64,000 bases of DNA from Strongylocentrotus droebachiensis (taxonomy: Eukaryota; Echinodermata; Echinoidea; Camarodonta; Strongylocentrotidae). The position numbers and the translations under genes were made by a program. The first letter of the stretch is position 1; the number at the start of each line of letters is the position of its first letter. A model generated the notes under the pieces. That model was not told where the DNA came from. It was given only the letters and a program-made list of their open reading frames with translations, and did not search any database. The stretch covers positions 248,001 to 312,000 of the forward strand of contig JAVYIG010000403.1 in assembly GCA_035222895.1 (NCBI GenBank), read 5' to 3'. Positions 12,359 to 23,080 of this stretch are shown in pieces.

Positions 12359-12790
12359 AAAGCCTCAAATTAAGACAACCCTGTCCAAAAGTTACTGATA
12401 TAGCCAGGTGAAATCCGGTACAAAATTAATACAAAGCAGGTGTTTTACTGTTCAGAAGATATATTCATAGATCGAGAACAAATGGCTCTATTTCGAGTCC
12501 AGGTCATGGATTAGGCGGAGATTCAGAATATTCGTTCTGAATATTTATAAAAACTAAAGAAAGTAACCCTAGAAATGCTCATCAATTACTATCCCCAGTG
12601 GCGTAGCAGATCGAGAACAAATGGCTCTATTTCGAGTCCAGATCCGGGATTAGACGGACATTCAGGATATTCGATCTGAATATTTATTTTAAAAAAACTA
12701 AAGATAGTAACACTGGAGAAGAGCTCATCGATTTCTATTCCCAGTAGCGTAGCTACTCGGAGCATAAGGGACACATGCCCTCCGTGAAAT
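12359..12790. repeat. Diverged unit of the 0.7 kb repeat family
   Basis: This region shares with the array at 14.0-16.9 kb the words AACAAATGGCTCTATTTCGA, ATTCAG..ATTCG.TCTGAATATTTAT and CCCAGTGGCGTAGC. Part of it is duplicated internally: the AACAAATGG...GAGTCC block occurs near 12480 and again near 12617, about 136 bp apart. It lies 1.2 kb from the main array, separated by later insertions. Confidence 0.7.
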
Positions 12791-12815
12791 TACTAAAAAG
12801 GGGAAGACAAGCTAA

Positions 12816-13160
12816 TAGTGCGGTATGGTATGTAATCCCGTAGGATTTTTGTGCCAAAGTTAATTTTTTTTGTTGCTGTTTTGGCTTCAAAAGGGATCCA
12901 ATTGGCCAAAAATGATGGGGTTCAAATTTTCAGACCCCTCCTTCATTTCCTGGGGGTCACTATTGAGCGCCAAAATTGCTTGTATAACGCGCAATAGGGA
13001 AATTTGGTGTCTTCGGGACAATTTGAACCCTATCAATTTCTGATAGCTTGGACCCCAATGAATCCAAAAATGCAAAAATGCAACAAAAAAAAATAAAAAA
13101 AATAAACTTTGGCACAAAAATCCTACGGGAGCTGTTTCAGTGACATACCGTACCACACTA
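12816..13160. mobile_element. 345 bp TAA-flanked inverted-repeat element (Harbinger-like)
   Basis: The ends are TAGTGCGGTATGGTATGT and ACATACCGTACCACACTA, followed inward by long complementary arms (CCGTAGGATTTTTGTGCC and GGCACAAAAATCCTACGG). TAA lies immediately outside both ends (12813-12815, 13161-13163). A related unit at 16629-16640 shows the unoccupied site as gcTAAaaagaagatg, so the insertion and its 3 bp duplication are directly visible. A TAA duplication is typical of PIF/Harbinger elements; the superfamily call rests on that alone. There is no transposase ORF. Confidence 0.75.
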
Positions 13161-13250
13161 TAAAAAAGAAGATGATTTTACCCCATCCAAACCCTCACGC
13201 CCCCACCCCAGCTCGACGGTATTGTTCTTTCGTCTTTTATTCCCCTAGTA

Positions 13251-13632
13251 CAGGCGCGTACGCAGGATTTTTTCAAGGGGGGGGGGGGGTTTTAATATTT
13301 TTAAATCGGGCCGAAAATTTCGCATCGACTCAGCCAGCCGCTGAATAAGCGGGGGGGGGGGGGGGGGGGGGGGGTAAGAGGACCCTTTTTAATTTTTTTT
13401 TGGTCTCGAAATTTGAAAATTTGACATTTTGCTCCGTTGGGGGGGGGGGGGGTAAGGTCACCTTTTTTAGGTCAGCCATGGTAATAATTTTTTTTTTTTT
13501 TTTTTAATTTTTATTATTAAAAAAAAAAAAAAACCCAAAGGGGGGGGGTTTAGGGGGGGGGGGGTTTATACACATAAAAATACCAAAGGGGGGGGGGGTA
13601 ACCCCCCCAAACACCCCCTGCGTACGCGCCTG
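13251..13632. mobile_element. CAG/CTG-ended element with long G tracts (hAT-like)
   Basis: The ends are CAGGCGCGTACGCAGG and CCTGCGTACGCGCCTG, a perfect 16 bp inverted repeat. The flanking 8 bp are ccctagta and ccatagta, one mismatch from a perfect duplication, as expected for hAT insertions. The interior is made mostly of poly-G runs (one of about 27 G near 13351), A/T runs and short linkers, with no coding capacity. The homopolymers make this stretch prone to sequencing and length error. Confidence 0.7.
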
Positions 13633-14039
13633 CCATAGTATGACCGGTTCACCCATATGATATCAGCACCACCCTCATAGGTGCGACCCTTAGATACGCC
13701 ACTGCCTATCCAAATTTACACCGTCGGTCATTATCTCCTATAATGGCAGCTTTGTTATCAATACCTTGCCAGTAATGATCAGCTTTACGTAGAAAGCATC
13801 TAATGGTGTAGCCTGCCTTGTATTTGAAATGAAAAGGTTAAATCTGAGATGCTTTTTGCTGTACGATTTTACCCAAGATATTTTTTTTTAATATAGTTCT
13901 TAACATACAAGCTTTAATCTTGTGCTTTATGCAACTGATCAAATCCTGGATATACTCAAGTAACTAAAGATACTTTATCACAGTAATCTGCCAGATATAC
14001 ATAATATACATGAGTGAATAATTTTATCCTTTCCTGCTT

Positions 14040-16925
14040 CTTCTTTGTCAAGAAGTTAACTTTTTCTTTCTCCCCGCTTCCTTCGATGAGAGGTCCTTGC
14101 TCATACAAGCTATACACTCTGCAGACTATGATGTTAAAATGTTGTTGACAATCTGAGAATGAAATTGGTAATACAATACCGTACCACAACATCACAACAG
14201 TTCAGGAAGGGTGTGCAAGGTATCCTGCTTCCTGCTTCTGTAAAAGGTATGTAAATGAAGAGCAGGCTTTGCATAAAATGAACCTCAAATAAAGACAACC
14301 TTGTCCCAAAGTAACCTTCAGTTACTTATATAGCAAGACAAAATCCGGTGCAATACATAGCAGCTGTTTTTTTCTTTCCAGAAGATAGATAAACAGATCG
14401 AGAACAAATGGCTCTATTTCGAGTCCAAATCCTGGATCAGATAGAGATTCAAGATGTTCGATCTGAATATTTATGAAAAAACTAAAGATAGCAACCCTAG
14501 ATAAGCTGTGCTCATCAATCCCTATGTCCAGTGGCGTCGCCACAAGGGGAATAAAGGACACATGCCCCCCATGAAATTACAAAAAAGGGAAAGACAGCTA
14601 ATACCCCCATCGACACCCTAACACCCCCTCCCCAGCTCGACGGTATTGTTTTTTTTGTCATTATTAGAATATGCACAATTTTGCCAAACCTTCTCGAAAT
14701 ATGACACATAATTCTCCGAATCTACAGCGACTTAATTACCACACATGCATTTATCATGTTAACATATCACTGTGATGATTTTTTTCGTATAATAGATTAA
14801 TGTTGTTTTTGTTTTTGTTTTTATTTCCGCTTCGTTCAGCGAGAGGTGTTCACTCACACAAGCTATCCACTCTGAAGTCTATGATGTTAAAATGTTGTTG
14901 ACAATCTGAGAATGAAATTGGTAATAAAATACCGTACCACAACATCACAACAGTTCAGCAAGAGTGTACAAGGTATCCTGCTTCCTGCTTCTGTAAAAGG
15001 TATGTAAATGAAGAGCAGGCTTTGCATATAAACCTTTAAAAACAGGACAACCATGTCCCAAAGTAACCTTCAGTTACTGATATAGCAAGACAAAATCCGG
15101 TACAAATACACAGCAGCTGGATTTTTTTTCTGTTCAGAAGAACCATTAAAGGTACTATGTCCCATTTGCAGGCCAAAAAAATAAAAAAGGTAAATTCCAA
15201 CTGCATTTGAAAGATAATACTAATTTAGAACTTCCCTAAAAAAGGTGGGGCTTGAAAATGCCTTCAAGTGGGAAAATAGCGACTATTAGTTGTCACATCG
15301 ACTTTAGGGCTATAGAGCCCAAAAGTAATAGTCTTGATTTTCAGACAATTGTACCGAATGGTCATACGTTTTATGCTGCGCAAAGATTCAATCAGTTTAA
15401 TCTTGGCCATCACAAGAAGTGGGTTATTGATGTATAGACAAATGCTCATGTACCCTTTCTTTTCATGTTTGTTATTACCAAAGAAGAAAAAAAGCCAGTC
15501 AGTCACTCAATAGTGTCTGACAGTGAAGTCTAGCAAGTAAACGGGTTTCCTTGCATAATTTGAATATGAGGACCCGCTAACGTTTACATTTCACAGATAG
15601 GACATAGGATATACATGACATATTCATAATTCCTGCAAAGTTCTACATAATTTGAGGTTGGCTGCAAAAGGGACATAGTACCTTTAAGAGATCGAGAACA
15701 AATGGCTCTATTTCGAGTTCAAATCCTGGATCAGATGGAGATTCAAGATGTTCGATCTGAATATTTATGAAAAAACTAAAGATAGCAACCCTAGATAAGC
15801 TGTGCTCATCAATCCCTATGTCCAGTGGCGTCGCCACAAGGGGCATAAAGGACACATGCCCCCCATGAAATTACAAAAAAGGGGAAGACAGCTAATACCC
15901 CCATCGACACCCTAACACCCCCTCCCCAGCTCGACGGTATTGTTCTTTTGTCATTATTAGAATATGCACAATTTTGCCAAACCTCCTCGAAATATAACAC
16001 ACAATTCTCCGAATCTACAGCGACTTAATTACCACACATGCATTTATCATGTTAAAATATCACTGTGATGAATTTTTCGTATAATAGATTAATGTTGTTT
16101 TTGTTTTTGTTTGGTTTTCTACTTCCTTCAATGAGAGGTCCTTACTCACACAAGCTATCCACTCTGAAGTCTATGATGTTAAAATGTTGTTGACAATCTG
16201 AGAATGAAATTGGTAATACAATACCGTACCACAACATCACAACAGTTCAGCAAGAGTGTATATCCTGCTTCCTGCTTCTGTAAAAGGTATGTAAATGAAG
16301 AGGAGACTTTGCATAATGAACCTCAAATAGTGACAACCATGTTCCAAGGTAACCTTAAGTTACTGATAATGATATAACAAGACAAAATCCGGTGCAAATA
16401 CATAGCAGCTGTTTTTTTCTGCCGAGAAAATATATCTAATGGCTCTATTTCGAGTCCAAATCCTGGATCAGATGGAGCTTCAAGATGTTCGATCTGAATA
16501 TTTATGAAAAACTAAAGAGAGTAACCTTAGAGAAGTGCTTATCAATCCCTATAATATGTCCAGTGGCGTCGCCACACGGTGCCAAAGGGACACATTCCCC
16601 CCATGAAATTGCCAAAAAAATGGGATGACAGCTAAAAAGAAGATGATTTTACCCCATTGACATGCACAAGTTTGCAAAACCTCCTCGAAATATAACACAT
16701 AATTCTCCGAATCTACATCGACTTAATTACCACACATGCCTATATATATAATTATGTTCACATATTACTGTGATGAATTTTTCGCATAATTTTTCGCGTA
16801 CAAGCTATACACCATGCAGACTTTAATGTTAGAATATTGTTGACAATCTGAGAATGAAATTGGTAATACAATACCGTACCACAACATCACAACAGTTCAG
16901 TAAGAGTTTACAAGGTATTTCCCAT
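14040..16925. repeat. ~0.7 kb tandem repeat array with nested insertion
   Basis: Corresponding points (AAGCTATACAC/ATCCACTCTG, then GATGTTAAAATGTTGTTGAC) occur near 14106, 14858, 16148 and 16802. Spacing is about 0.66-0.75 kb once the 534 bp insertion in the second unit is removed. Each full unit carries AATACCGTACCACAACATCA, the AACAAATGGCTCTATTTCGA block and a CCAGTGGCGTCGCCACA word resembling a CAG/CTG-type transposon end. The last unit is partial. The 60-80 codon frames inside recur because the units are copies. Whether the unit is a degraded transposon or a satellite is unclear. Confidence 0.8.
15150..15683. mobile_element. TTAA-flanked element 1 (534 bp)
   Basis: TTAA occurs on both sides (15146-15149, 15684-15687). 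The inverted ends are AGGTACTATGTCCCATTTGC and the complement of CTGCAAAAGGGACATAGTAC...CT, about 22 bp with one difference. Comparison with the other array units, where the sequence runs straight from CAGAAG to ATCGAGAAC, shows it is an insertion. A TTAA target is used by piggyBac and Kolobok transposases. The 61-codon frame inside (15252-15437) is not recognised and is too short to be a transposase. Related TTAA elements lie at 39659 and 59440. Confidence 0.75.
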
Positions 16926-17222
16926 CTGAAAAAGAGAGAGAGAAAAATAAGGATTTTGAAATATTTCAATATTCCTAGGACTTTTTTCTAGTATCTTTCA
17001 ATTGATTTTTTCCCTTTTCCGTTCAAGTAGAATTTGTGTGAAGGCTAAATTTCACTTTATTATGAATAGTTTTATCACCTCCCTACACTTTGCTCATGAA
17101 CTCTCAATCTGTTGCGTATTGCAGATCCTGGTAATTGATGGCTTCTTATTAGATTAATCCTGGGTCTATTATCTCTCCTACCTTTCTTTGATTTCTCTTC
17201 AGTCTCGCTTAACGAGATACTA

Positions 17223-17336
17223 GGGACTTTTAGATTCGCACGAAGACAATGGGGATTGCTACGATCGACGCCCTTTTAATGCACTGCCTTGAATGGACAT
17301 CACATTTATATTAGTCCACGCAAATCTAAAAGTCCC
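17223..17336. mobile_element. 114 bp miniature inverted-repeat element
   Basis: GGGACTTTTAGATT at 17223 is matched by AATCTAAAAGTCCC ending at 17336, with TA on both outer sides. The TA flank suggests a Tc1/mariner-type non-autonomous element. The interior of about 85 bp is unremarkable. Confidence 0.7.
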
Positions 17337-18432
17337 TAATGTTGCTAATTGATAACACCGATATAAACACTTAGTGCACCTGTTGAAACTCAAAGTAACA
17401 TGTTAATCTTGACCAAGAGGCGTTGGAAAATACAGGCATGGTCCCTGGTACGTTTATCATAACCGAGGTGCTACTTCGCACGAGACTGACAATAAATTGT
17501 TCCGCTCGACAACTTTTTCCGAGGGTCGTGAGATGTTGATCTCATGGACTGTCGCTCTCCTGGGATGTCGGTCTACTGGAGTGCCCTGCCGTGAATCTAT
17601 AATAGTAATACGCTAAGGCTCCGCGGGGGGCATGACGTCTCCGCCGGCCTTTGTATTCTATTGTTTTTTAATGAGATCGCCGACCGAAGTTGGTGCAGCT
17701 ATCTCCTCCTGAACCCTCCCCTCGGGGTACCGGTGACCGGTACCGTCGTCCGCGGGAGAGTCTACTCTAGCGAATTGGCTATACTCCGCCCGAGGTCCTC
17801 CTCCGTGTCGACGTCCAGGGCGAAAACAGACGCGACATGCATAATGCAGGATATGCGTGACGACAGAGATACCTCATGGATATTCAACATGACATCCGTA
17901 GACACACGACCGATGACCATCCACTCACATTAAGTTGCGTTTTAAATGCACGCTGAATGGGTACGACTACCCCGTGTTAGGTATCTTCCTATATGATATT
18001 CTCCCGACTGCATGCCGCCGATCACACTCATTTCTTTGCAGTTCTCAAAGAGACACACAACAGCTGCCCAACAACTCACATTATGTTGCGTATTAAATGC
18101 TCTATGCAAAGGGCGGGATCACCGAGAGTAAAGCGTCGTGCTATAGGATGTGCTTTAGGATGTGCTTTAGCGCTGCATGCACAAGCCACAGAGATACACA
18201 CGAAGCTTCCCGTCCACGTCCTAACTTAGAGACCTATTTCCATCATTATTGCCGCGATTTTTATATAGTTTTCGTGAATGGAGGTATGAAATCAAAGCTT
18301 ATTTTGTGATTATTACGGCCATGTATACAAAATTTTGATTATCATTTTCTAAAGGAAAGTTTTCACAAGAAAACCATTGGACTGACAGTTCAGTCGCAAG
18401 CTGCCTTCAATCAACACGCAGTGCAGTGTGTG

Positions 18433-18539
18433 TGAGTTGAGATGAGCTTGCAGGAAGCTCCAACACCGGGACCGCGCCCCGCAGGCGTCCGACGCCTGCG
18501 GCGCCGGTGTTGAGCTTCCTGCAAGCTCATCTCAACTCA
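18433..18539. repeat. 107 bp palindrome in unit 1
   Basis: Long arms beginning TGAGTTGAGATGAGCTTGCA pair with the inverse at 18512-18539, then with CAACACCGG/CCGGTGTTG. A perfect core follows: CCGCAGGCGTC, one base, GACGCCTGCGG. It could extrude as a cruciform or fold as a strong hairpin in single-stranded intermediates. Units 2 and 4 keep the core but have different outer arms. Confidence 0.85.
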
Positions 18540-19029
18540 TTTGACACTTTGAAATTGTTATCTGTTGGTTTGCATCATTATTGCCGCGATTTCAATATAG
18601 TTTCGTGAATAGATTTACGAAACCTGAGCTTAGAATTAGTAAAAATATTACTAATGTCTACGTTTTTAAATGACTGTCTGATTTTCTTGTGAAAATTTTA
18701 CTTTGAAAAATGATTATCGAAATTCATGGTCGGAAATAATCACAATCTAGGTTCATTATGTTACAGTTCTTGCATCAAATCAATGCATGAAAACTTAGTT
18801 ATTGAACTAGAAAAATGTTTTTTTTTTTTTTTAAATAGGCAATTATGAAGTAGGAAGCCTGAAACCTTAGCCTACTAAACAAATCTCAACAAAGTGTAGG
18901 CCTATCCTTTTATGAATCAATGAAAAAGTAGCCCCAGAAAAAAGAGCCCCCGAAAGTTGAAAAAGTAGCCCCCGAAAATTTCCCAAAAATTTGAAATGGA
19001 GCCTCCGAAATGAAAAACTTAATTTTTTG

Positions 19030-19070
19030 CCTGCGCCCCCCTCTAGAATCCCTCGGATTTCCGCGGGTCC
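19030..19070 (+). promoter_or_regulatory. Decoy Helitron 3' hairpin, unit 1
   Basis: The phrase CTCTAGAATCCCTCGGATTT then CCGCGGGTCC copies the true 3' end but continues TGAGTTG instead of AGCTAG, so the CTRR terminator is missing and one hairpin arm has a substitution. It looks like an old 3' terminus that no longer stops transposition, with newer sequence captured downstream. Confidence 0.55.
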
Positions 19071-19344
19071 TGAGTTGAGTGTATATATAATATAGGGGTG
19101 GGGTCCACGGGTTTCAAGGGGCCATAACCCCCAAGAGCTCGGGGGTTACATTCTTCAAAGTTGGGGGGGGGGGGGGGATCGAGAGATCAGATCGCAGCGG
19201 GTTGAGTGTATATATAATATAGGCGTGGGGTCCACGGGTTTCAAGGGGCCATAAACCCCCGAAAGCTTGGGGGGTTTGGGCGTTTAATTAGGGTCAGATG
19301 AGCATGTTTTTAATACTTTATTTGTGACACTTGCGAGTCAGTAA

Positions 19345-19630
19345 TTGGCGTGGGGTCAATACGTAGAGTTGCGTAGTGTTGCGTACCAACTACGCTGGCC
19401 TACGTTACTATATGCTGAGGGACGGAAAGGGGTACGCAAGATGAACGAAAACAATTCAACATGTTTAATTTTTTTCGCGTACTTTCGGCGTAGAAATTTG
19501 ACGCAGGAAGTACGCCTTTTTACGCAACACTACGCTACATGCCTACGCAACAGTACGCTACCCTACGCCAGATCGACAAAGCAGTAAAAGCTTTCCACAC
19601 TACGGAACTCTACGCAGTTCCAGTGGCTTA
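19345..19630. repeat. TACGC-word foldback block, unit 1
   Basis: This block is packed with TACGC, GCGTA and CTACG words in both orientations, for example GTTGCGTAGTGTTGCGTACC and CTACGCAACAGTACGC. Its outer parts, CGTAGAGTT and GGAACTCTACG, are partly complementary. It is repeated at 21860-22250, 24267-24605 (shortened left side) and 27350-27740. It resembles the interiors of the GGTCACA foldbacks and was probably a separate element captured by the Helitron. Confidence 0.55.
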
Positions 19631-19973
19631 AAGAATAACTACCGGTACAGTTGGATCGTTTTTTTAATTTTTTTATATAAGGCCAAATTTAAAAAAAAAC
19701 ATGTTTGGCGTCCTGTTTTTTCGAAAAATGGGAAGGAGGAGGCCCTTTTTTTTTCTTTCAAAATGGCCGCTCGGTACATTTTCCCTGACATTCGGGCTAT
19801 TTTTCAAGATGGCGGCCGACAATTTTTTTTTTCTTTTTTAAAATCAGAAATACATTGTAGCAGTGCTTTTCATGTTTTTTTTCTTCAAAAAAAAAAAAAA
19901 AAAAAAAAAAAATTGGAGGCGGCCCCCGAAAAGTAAGCGGGCGGGGACGCAAAACATTTTTTTAATGGCCTGA

Positions 19974-20417
19974 ATGGCAAATAAAGTTCTAGGTGGTTTT
20001 AATTTAGACAGTCTCTATATATCTATTTACACCCCCCGCCCCCTTCTAGAATCCCGCGGATTTCCGCGGGTCCAGCTAGTCTATAATAATAATACGCTAA
20101 GGCTCCGCGGGGGGCATGACGTCTCCGCCGGCCTTTGTATTCTATTGTTTTTTAATGAGATCGCCGACCGAAGTTGGTGCAGCTATCTCCTCCTGAACCC
20201 TCCCCTCGGGGTACCGGTGACCGGTGCCGTCGTCCGCGGGAGAGTCTACTCTAGCGAATTGGCTATACTCCGCCCGAGGTCCTCCTCCGTGACGACGTCC
20301 AGGGCGAAAACAGACGCGACATGCATAATGCAGGATATGCGTGACGACAGAGATACCTCATGGATATTCAACATGACATCCGTAGACACACGACCGATGA
20401 CTATCCACTCACATTAA
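19974..20417 (+). other. 147-codon open frame spanning the unit 1/2 junction
   Basis: The frame opens in the last ~106 bp of unit 1, runs through the CTAG|TC joint at 20079/20080 and continues 338 bp into unit 2, ending in THSH-stop. An almost identical frame occupies 25071-25514 across the unit 3/4 joint, and a 5'-shortened version (90 codons) lies in unit 1 at 17661-17933. No domain, signal peptide or family is recognisable. Because the frame exists whole only when units are joined, and its copies are young, conservation is not evidence of selection. It is listed so the joint is not mistaken for a gene. Confidence 0.3.
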
Positions 20418-20932
20418 GTTGCGTATTAAATGCACGCTGAATGGGTACGACTTACCCCGTGTTAGGTATCTTCCTATATGATATTCTCTATATAGACGAT
20501 CACACTCGATCACACTCATTTCTTTGCAGTTCTCAAAGAGACACACAACAGCTGACTAACAACTCACATTATGTTGCGTATTAAATGCTCTATGCAAAGG
20601 GCGGGATCACCGAGAGTAAAGCTTCTTGCTATAGGGTGTGCTTTGTACTAGCGGCGCTGCACGAGCCAGAGCTGATACACGGGGCTAATTCCCGTCGACG
20701 TCCAAACTTAGAGACCTATTTCCATCATGATTGCCGCGATTTTTATATAGTTTTCGTGAATGGAGGTATGAAATCAAAGCTTATTTTGTGATTACTACGG
20801 CCATGTATACTGAACTTTGATTATCATTTTCTAAAGGAAAGTTTTCACAAGAAAACCATTGGACTGACAGTTCAGTCGCCAGCTGCCTTCAGTCCACACA
20901 CATATACAGTACACACAGTCATGCAGTGCACT

Positions 20933-21018
20933 GTAACTCCGGGAAGCTCCAACACCGGCACCGGGCACCGCAGGCGTCCGACGCCTGCGGCGCCGGTGTT
21001 CGAGGTTCCTGGAGTTAC
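20933..21018. repeat. 86 bp palindrome in unit 2
   Basis: The arms GTAACTCCGGGAAGCTCC and GAGGTTCCTGGAGTTAC flank CAACACCGG/CCGGTGTT and the same 11+11 bp core as in unit 1. A minus-strand frame over it (20831-21022) is an artefact of GC content. The identical structure is at 26030-26115. Confidence 0.85.
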
Positions 21019-21559
21019 GCACAGTGTGTGTGAGTTCAGCTAAGCTGAGCTCGAATCGAAGAGATTTAACACTTTGAAATTGTTATCTGTTGGTTTGCAT
21101 CATTATTGCCGCGATTTCAATATAGTTTCGTGAATAGATTTACGAAATCTGAGCTTAGAATTAGTAAAAGTATTACTAATGTCTACGTTTTTAAACGACT
21201 GTCTGATTTTCTTGTGAAAATTTTACTTTGAAAAATGATTATCGAAATTCATGGTCAGAAATAATCACAATCTAGGGTCTATTATGTTACAGTTCTTGCA
21301 TCAAATCAATGCATGAAAACTTAGTTATTGAACTAGAATTTTTTTTTTTTTTTTTAAATAGGCAATTATGAAGTAGGAAGCCTGAAACCTTAGCCTACTA
21401 AACAAATCTCAACAAAGTGTAGGCCTATCCTTTTATGAATTAATGAAAAAGTAGCCCCAGAAAAAAGGGCCCCCGAAAGTCAAAAAAGTAGCCCCCGAAA
21501 ATTTCCCAAAAATTTGAAATGGAGCCCCCGAAATGAAAAACATAATTTTTTGCCTGCGC

Positions 21560-21595
21560 CCCCCTCTAGAATCCCGCGGATTTCCGCGGGTCCTG
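21560..21595 (+). promoter_or_regulatory. Decoy Helitron 3' hairpin, unit 2
   Basis: A perfect CCCGCGGATTTCCGCGGG hairpin (21573-21590) is followed by TCCTGAG rather than TCCAGCTAG. The hairpin is intact but the CTRR end is lost. It lies about 1.25 kb upstream of the functional-looking end. Unit 4 has the same feature at 26661-26678. Confidence 0.6.
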
Positions 21596-21859
21596 AGTTG
21601 AGTGTATATATAATATAGGCGTGGGGTCCACGGGTTTCAAGGGGCCATAAACCCCCAAAAGCTCGGGGGTTACCTTCTTCAAAGTTAGGGGGGGAGAGAT
21701 CAGATCGCAGCGAGTTAAGTGTATATATAATATAGGCTTGGGTCCACAGGTTTCAAGGGGCCATAAATCCCCGAAAGCTCGGGGGTTTTAGGCGTTTAAT
21801 TAGGTTCAGATGAGCATATTTTTAATACTTTATTTGTGACACTCGCGGGTCACTAATTG

Positions 21860-22250
21860 GCGTGGGGTCAATACGTAGAGTTGCATAGTGTTTCGTACCG
21901 ACTACGCTGGCCTACGTTACTATATGCTGAGGGACGGAAAGGGGTACGCAAGATGAACGAAAACAATTCAACATGTTTAATTTTTTTCGCGTACTTTCGG
22001 CGTAGAAACTTGACGCAGAAAGTACGCCTTTTTACGCAACACTACGCTACATGCCTACGCAACAGTATGCTACCCTACGCCAGATCGACAAAGCAGTAAA
22101 AGCTTTCCACACAGTAAGCAACCATAAGCAAACCTGTACGCCAGCCTACGCATAACCTACGCAGGGACTATTTTCCCATTAATACGCAGCCTAATTTCTG
22201 CGTAGTCGGTACGCCACACTACGGAACTCTACGCAGTTCCAATGGCTTAA
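21860..22250. repeat. TACGC-word foldback block, unit 2 (full length)
   Basis: This is the complete version, including about 115 bp that unit 1 lacks (22113-22220, with GTACGCCAGCCTACGC and TGCGTAGTCGGTACGCC). The missing part in unit 1 is bounded by two CCACAC words, consistent with a microhomology deletion. Confidence 0.6.
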
Positions 22251-23080
22251 ATAATAACTACCGGTACAGTTGGATTGTTTTTTTAAATTTAATATAAGGC
22301 CAAATTAAAAAAAAAACATGCCTATAGCGTCCTGCTTTTTTCGAAAAATGGGAAGGAAGAGGCCCTTTTTGTTTTTTCTTTTCTTTCAAAATGGCCGCTC
22401 CGTACATTTTCCCTGACATTCAAGCTATTTTTCAAGATGGCGGCCGACAATTTTTTTTTTCTTTTTTAAAATCAGAAATACATTTTAGCAGTGCTTTTCA
22501 TGTTTTTTTTCTTTCAAAATTCAAAAAAAAAGAAAAAAAAAGAAAAAAAAAAAAAAAAAATAGGAGGCCACCCCCGAAAAAGGAAGCGGGCGGGGACGCT
22601 GTTTTGTTTCTTTCAAAACAAAAAAACAAAATAATTTTTAAAAAAATTTAAAAAAATTCAAAAAAAAATAAATAGGAGGCGGCCCCAAAAAAGGAAGCGG
22701 GCGGGGACGCTAAACATGTATATTTTTTTAATGGCCTGAATGGCAAATAAAGTTCTTGGTGGTTTTAATTTAGACAGTCTCTATATATCTATTTACACCC
22801 CCGCCCCCCTCTAGAATCCCGCGGATTTCCGCGGGTCCAGCTAGTCCATAGTATAATACGCTAAGGCGTCGAGGGGGGTATCTGGGGTCCATTTTACAGC
22901 GCCCAAATCTCCCCTCCCGCCCGCCCCCGGGCGCCGCCGGGCGGTCGAGCGGACAGAGGGCATCTTAATCCAGCTGCTCGACCACGTCCCAGCGCGGTGC
23001 GACGTCCCGGTCGTCGTCGACGTCGTCGATGCGTCCGCACGTCCTACTTATCCGTCGCGAATTTCATGCTTTAGCATGAA

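Larger units (their letters stand above)
17596..20079 (+). mobile_element. Helitron-like unit 1 (2,484 bp)
   Basis: The 5' end is TCTATAATAGTAATACGC and the 3' end ...GGGTCCAGCTAG. In order it contains a GC-rich 5' block with a 90-codon frame (17661-17933), a 107 bp palindrome (18433-18539), an AT-rich block, a decoy 3' hairpin near 19051 (one arm mutated to CCCTCGGA), two TATATAATATAGG/CCATAA.CCCC blocks, a TACGC-word foldback (19345-19620), and A/T runs with ATGGCCGC/GGCGGCC words. Compared with units 2 and 4 it lacks about 115 bp of the TACGC block, deleted between two CCACAC words. Confidence 0.75.
20080..22844 (+). mobile_element. Helitron-like unit 2 (2,765 bp)
   Basis: It starts TCTATAATAATAATACGC and ends CTAG at 22841-22844. 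The order of parts matches unit 1 but the TACGC block is complete, the decoy hairpin at 21573-21590 is perfect, and the mid-unit palindrome (20933-21018) has different outer arms. It is nearly identical to unit 4 by eye, so these two are the youngest pair. Confidence 0.8.
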
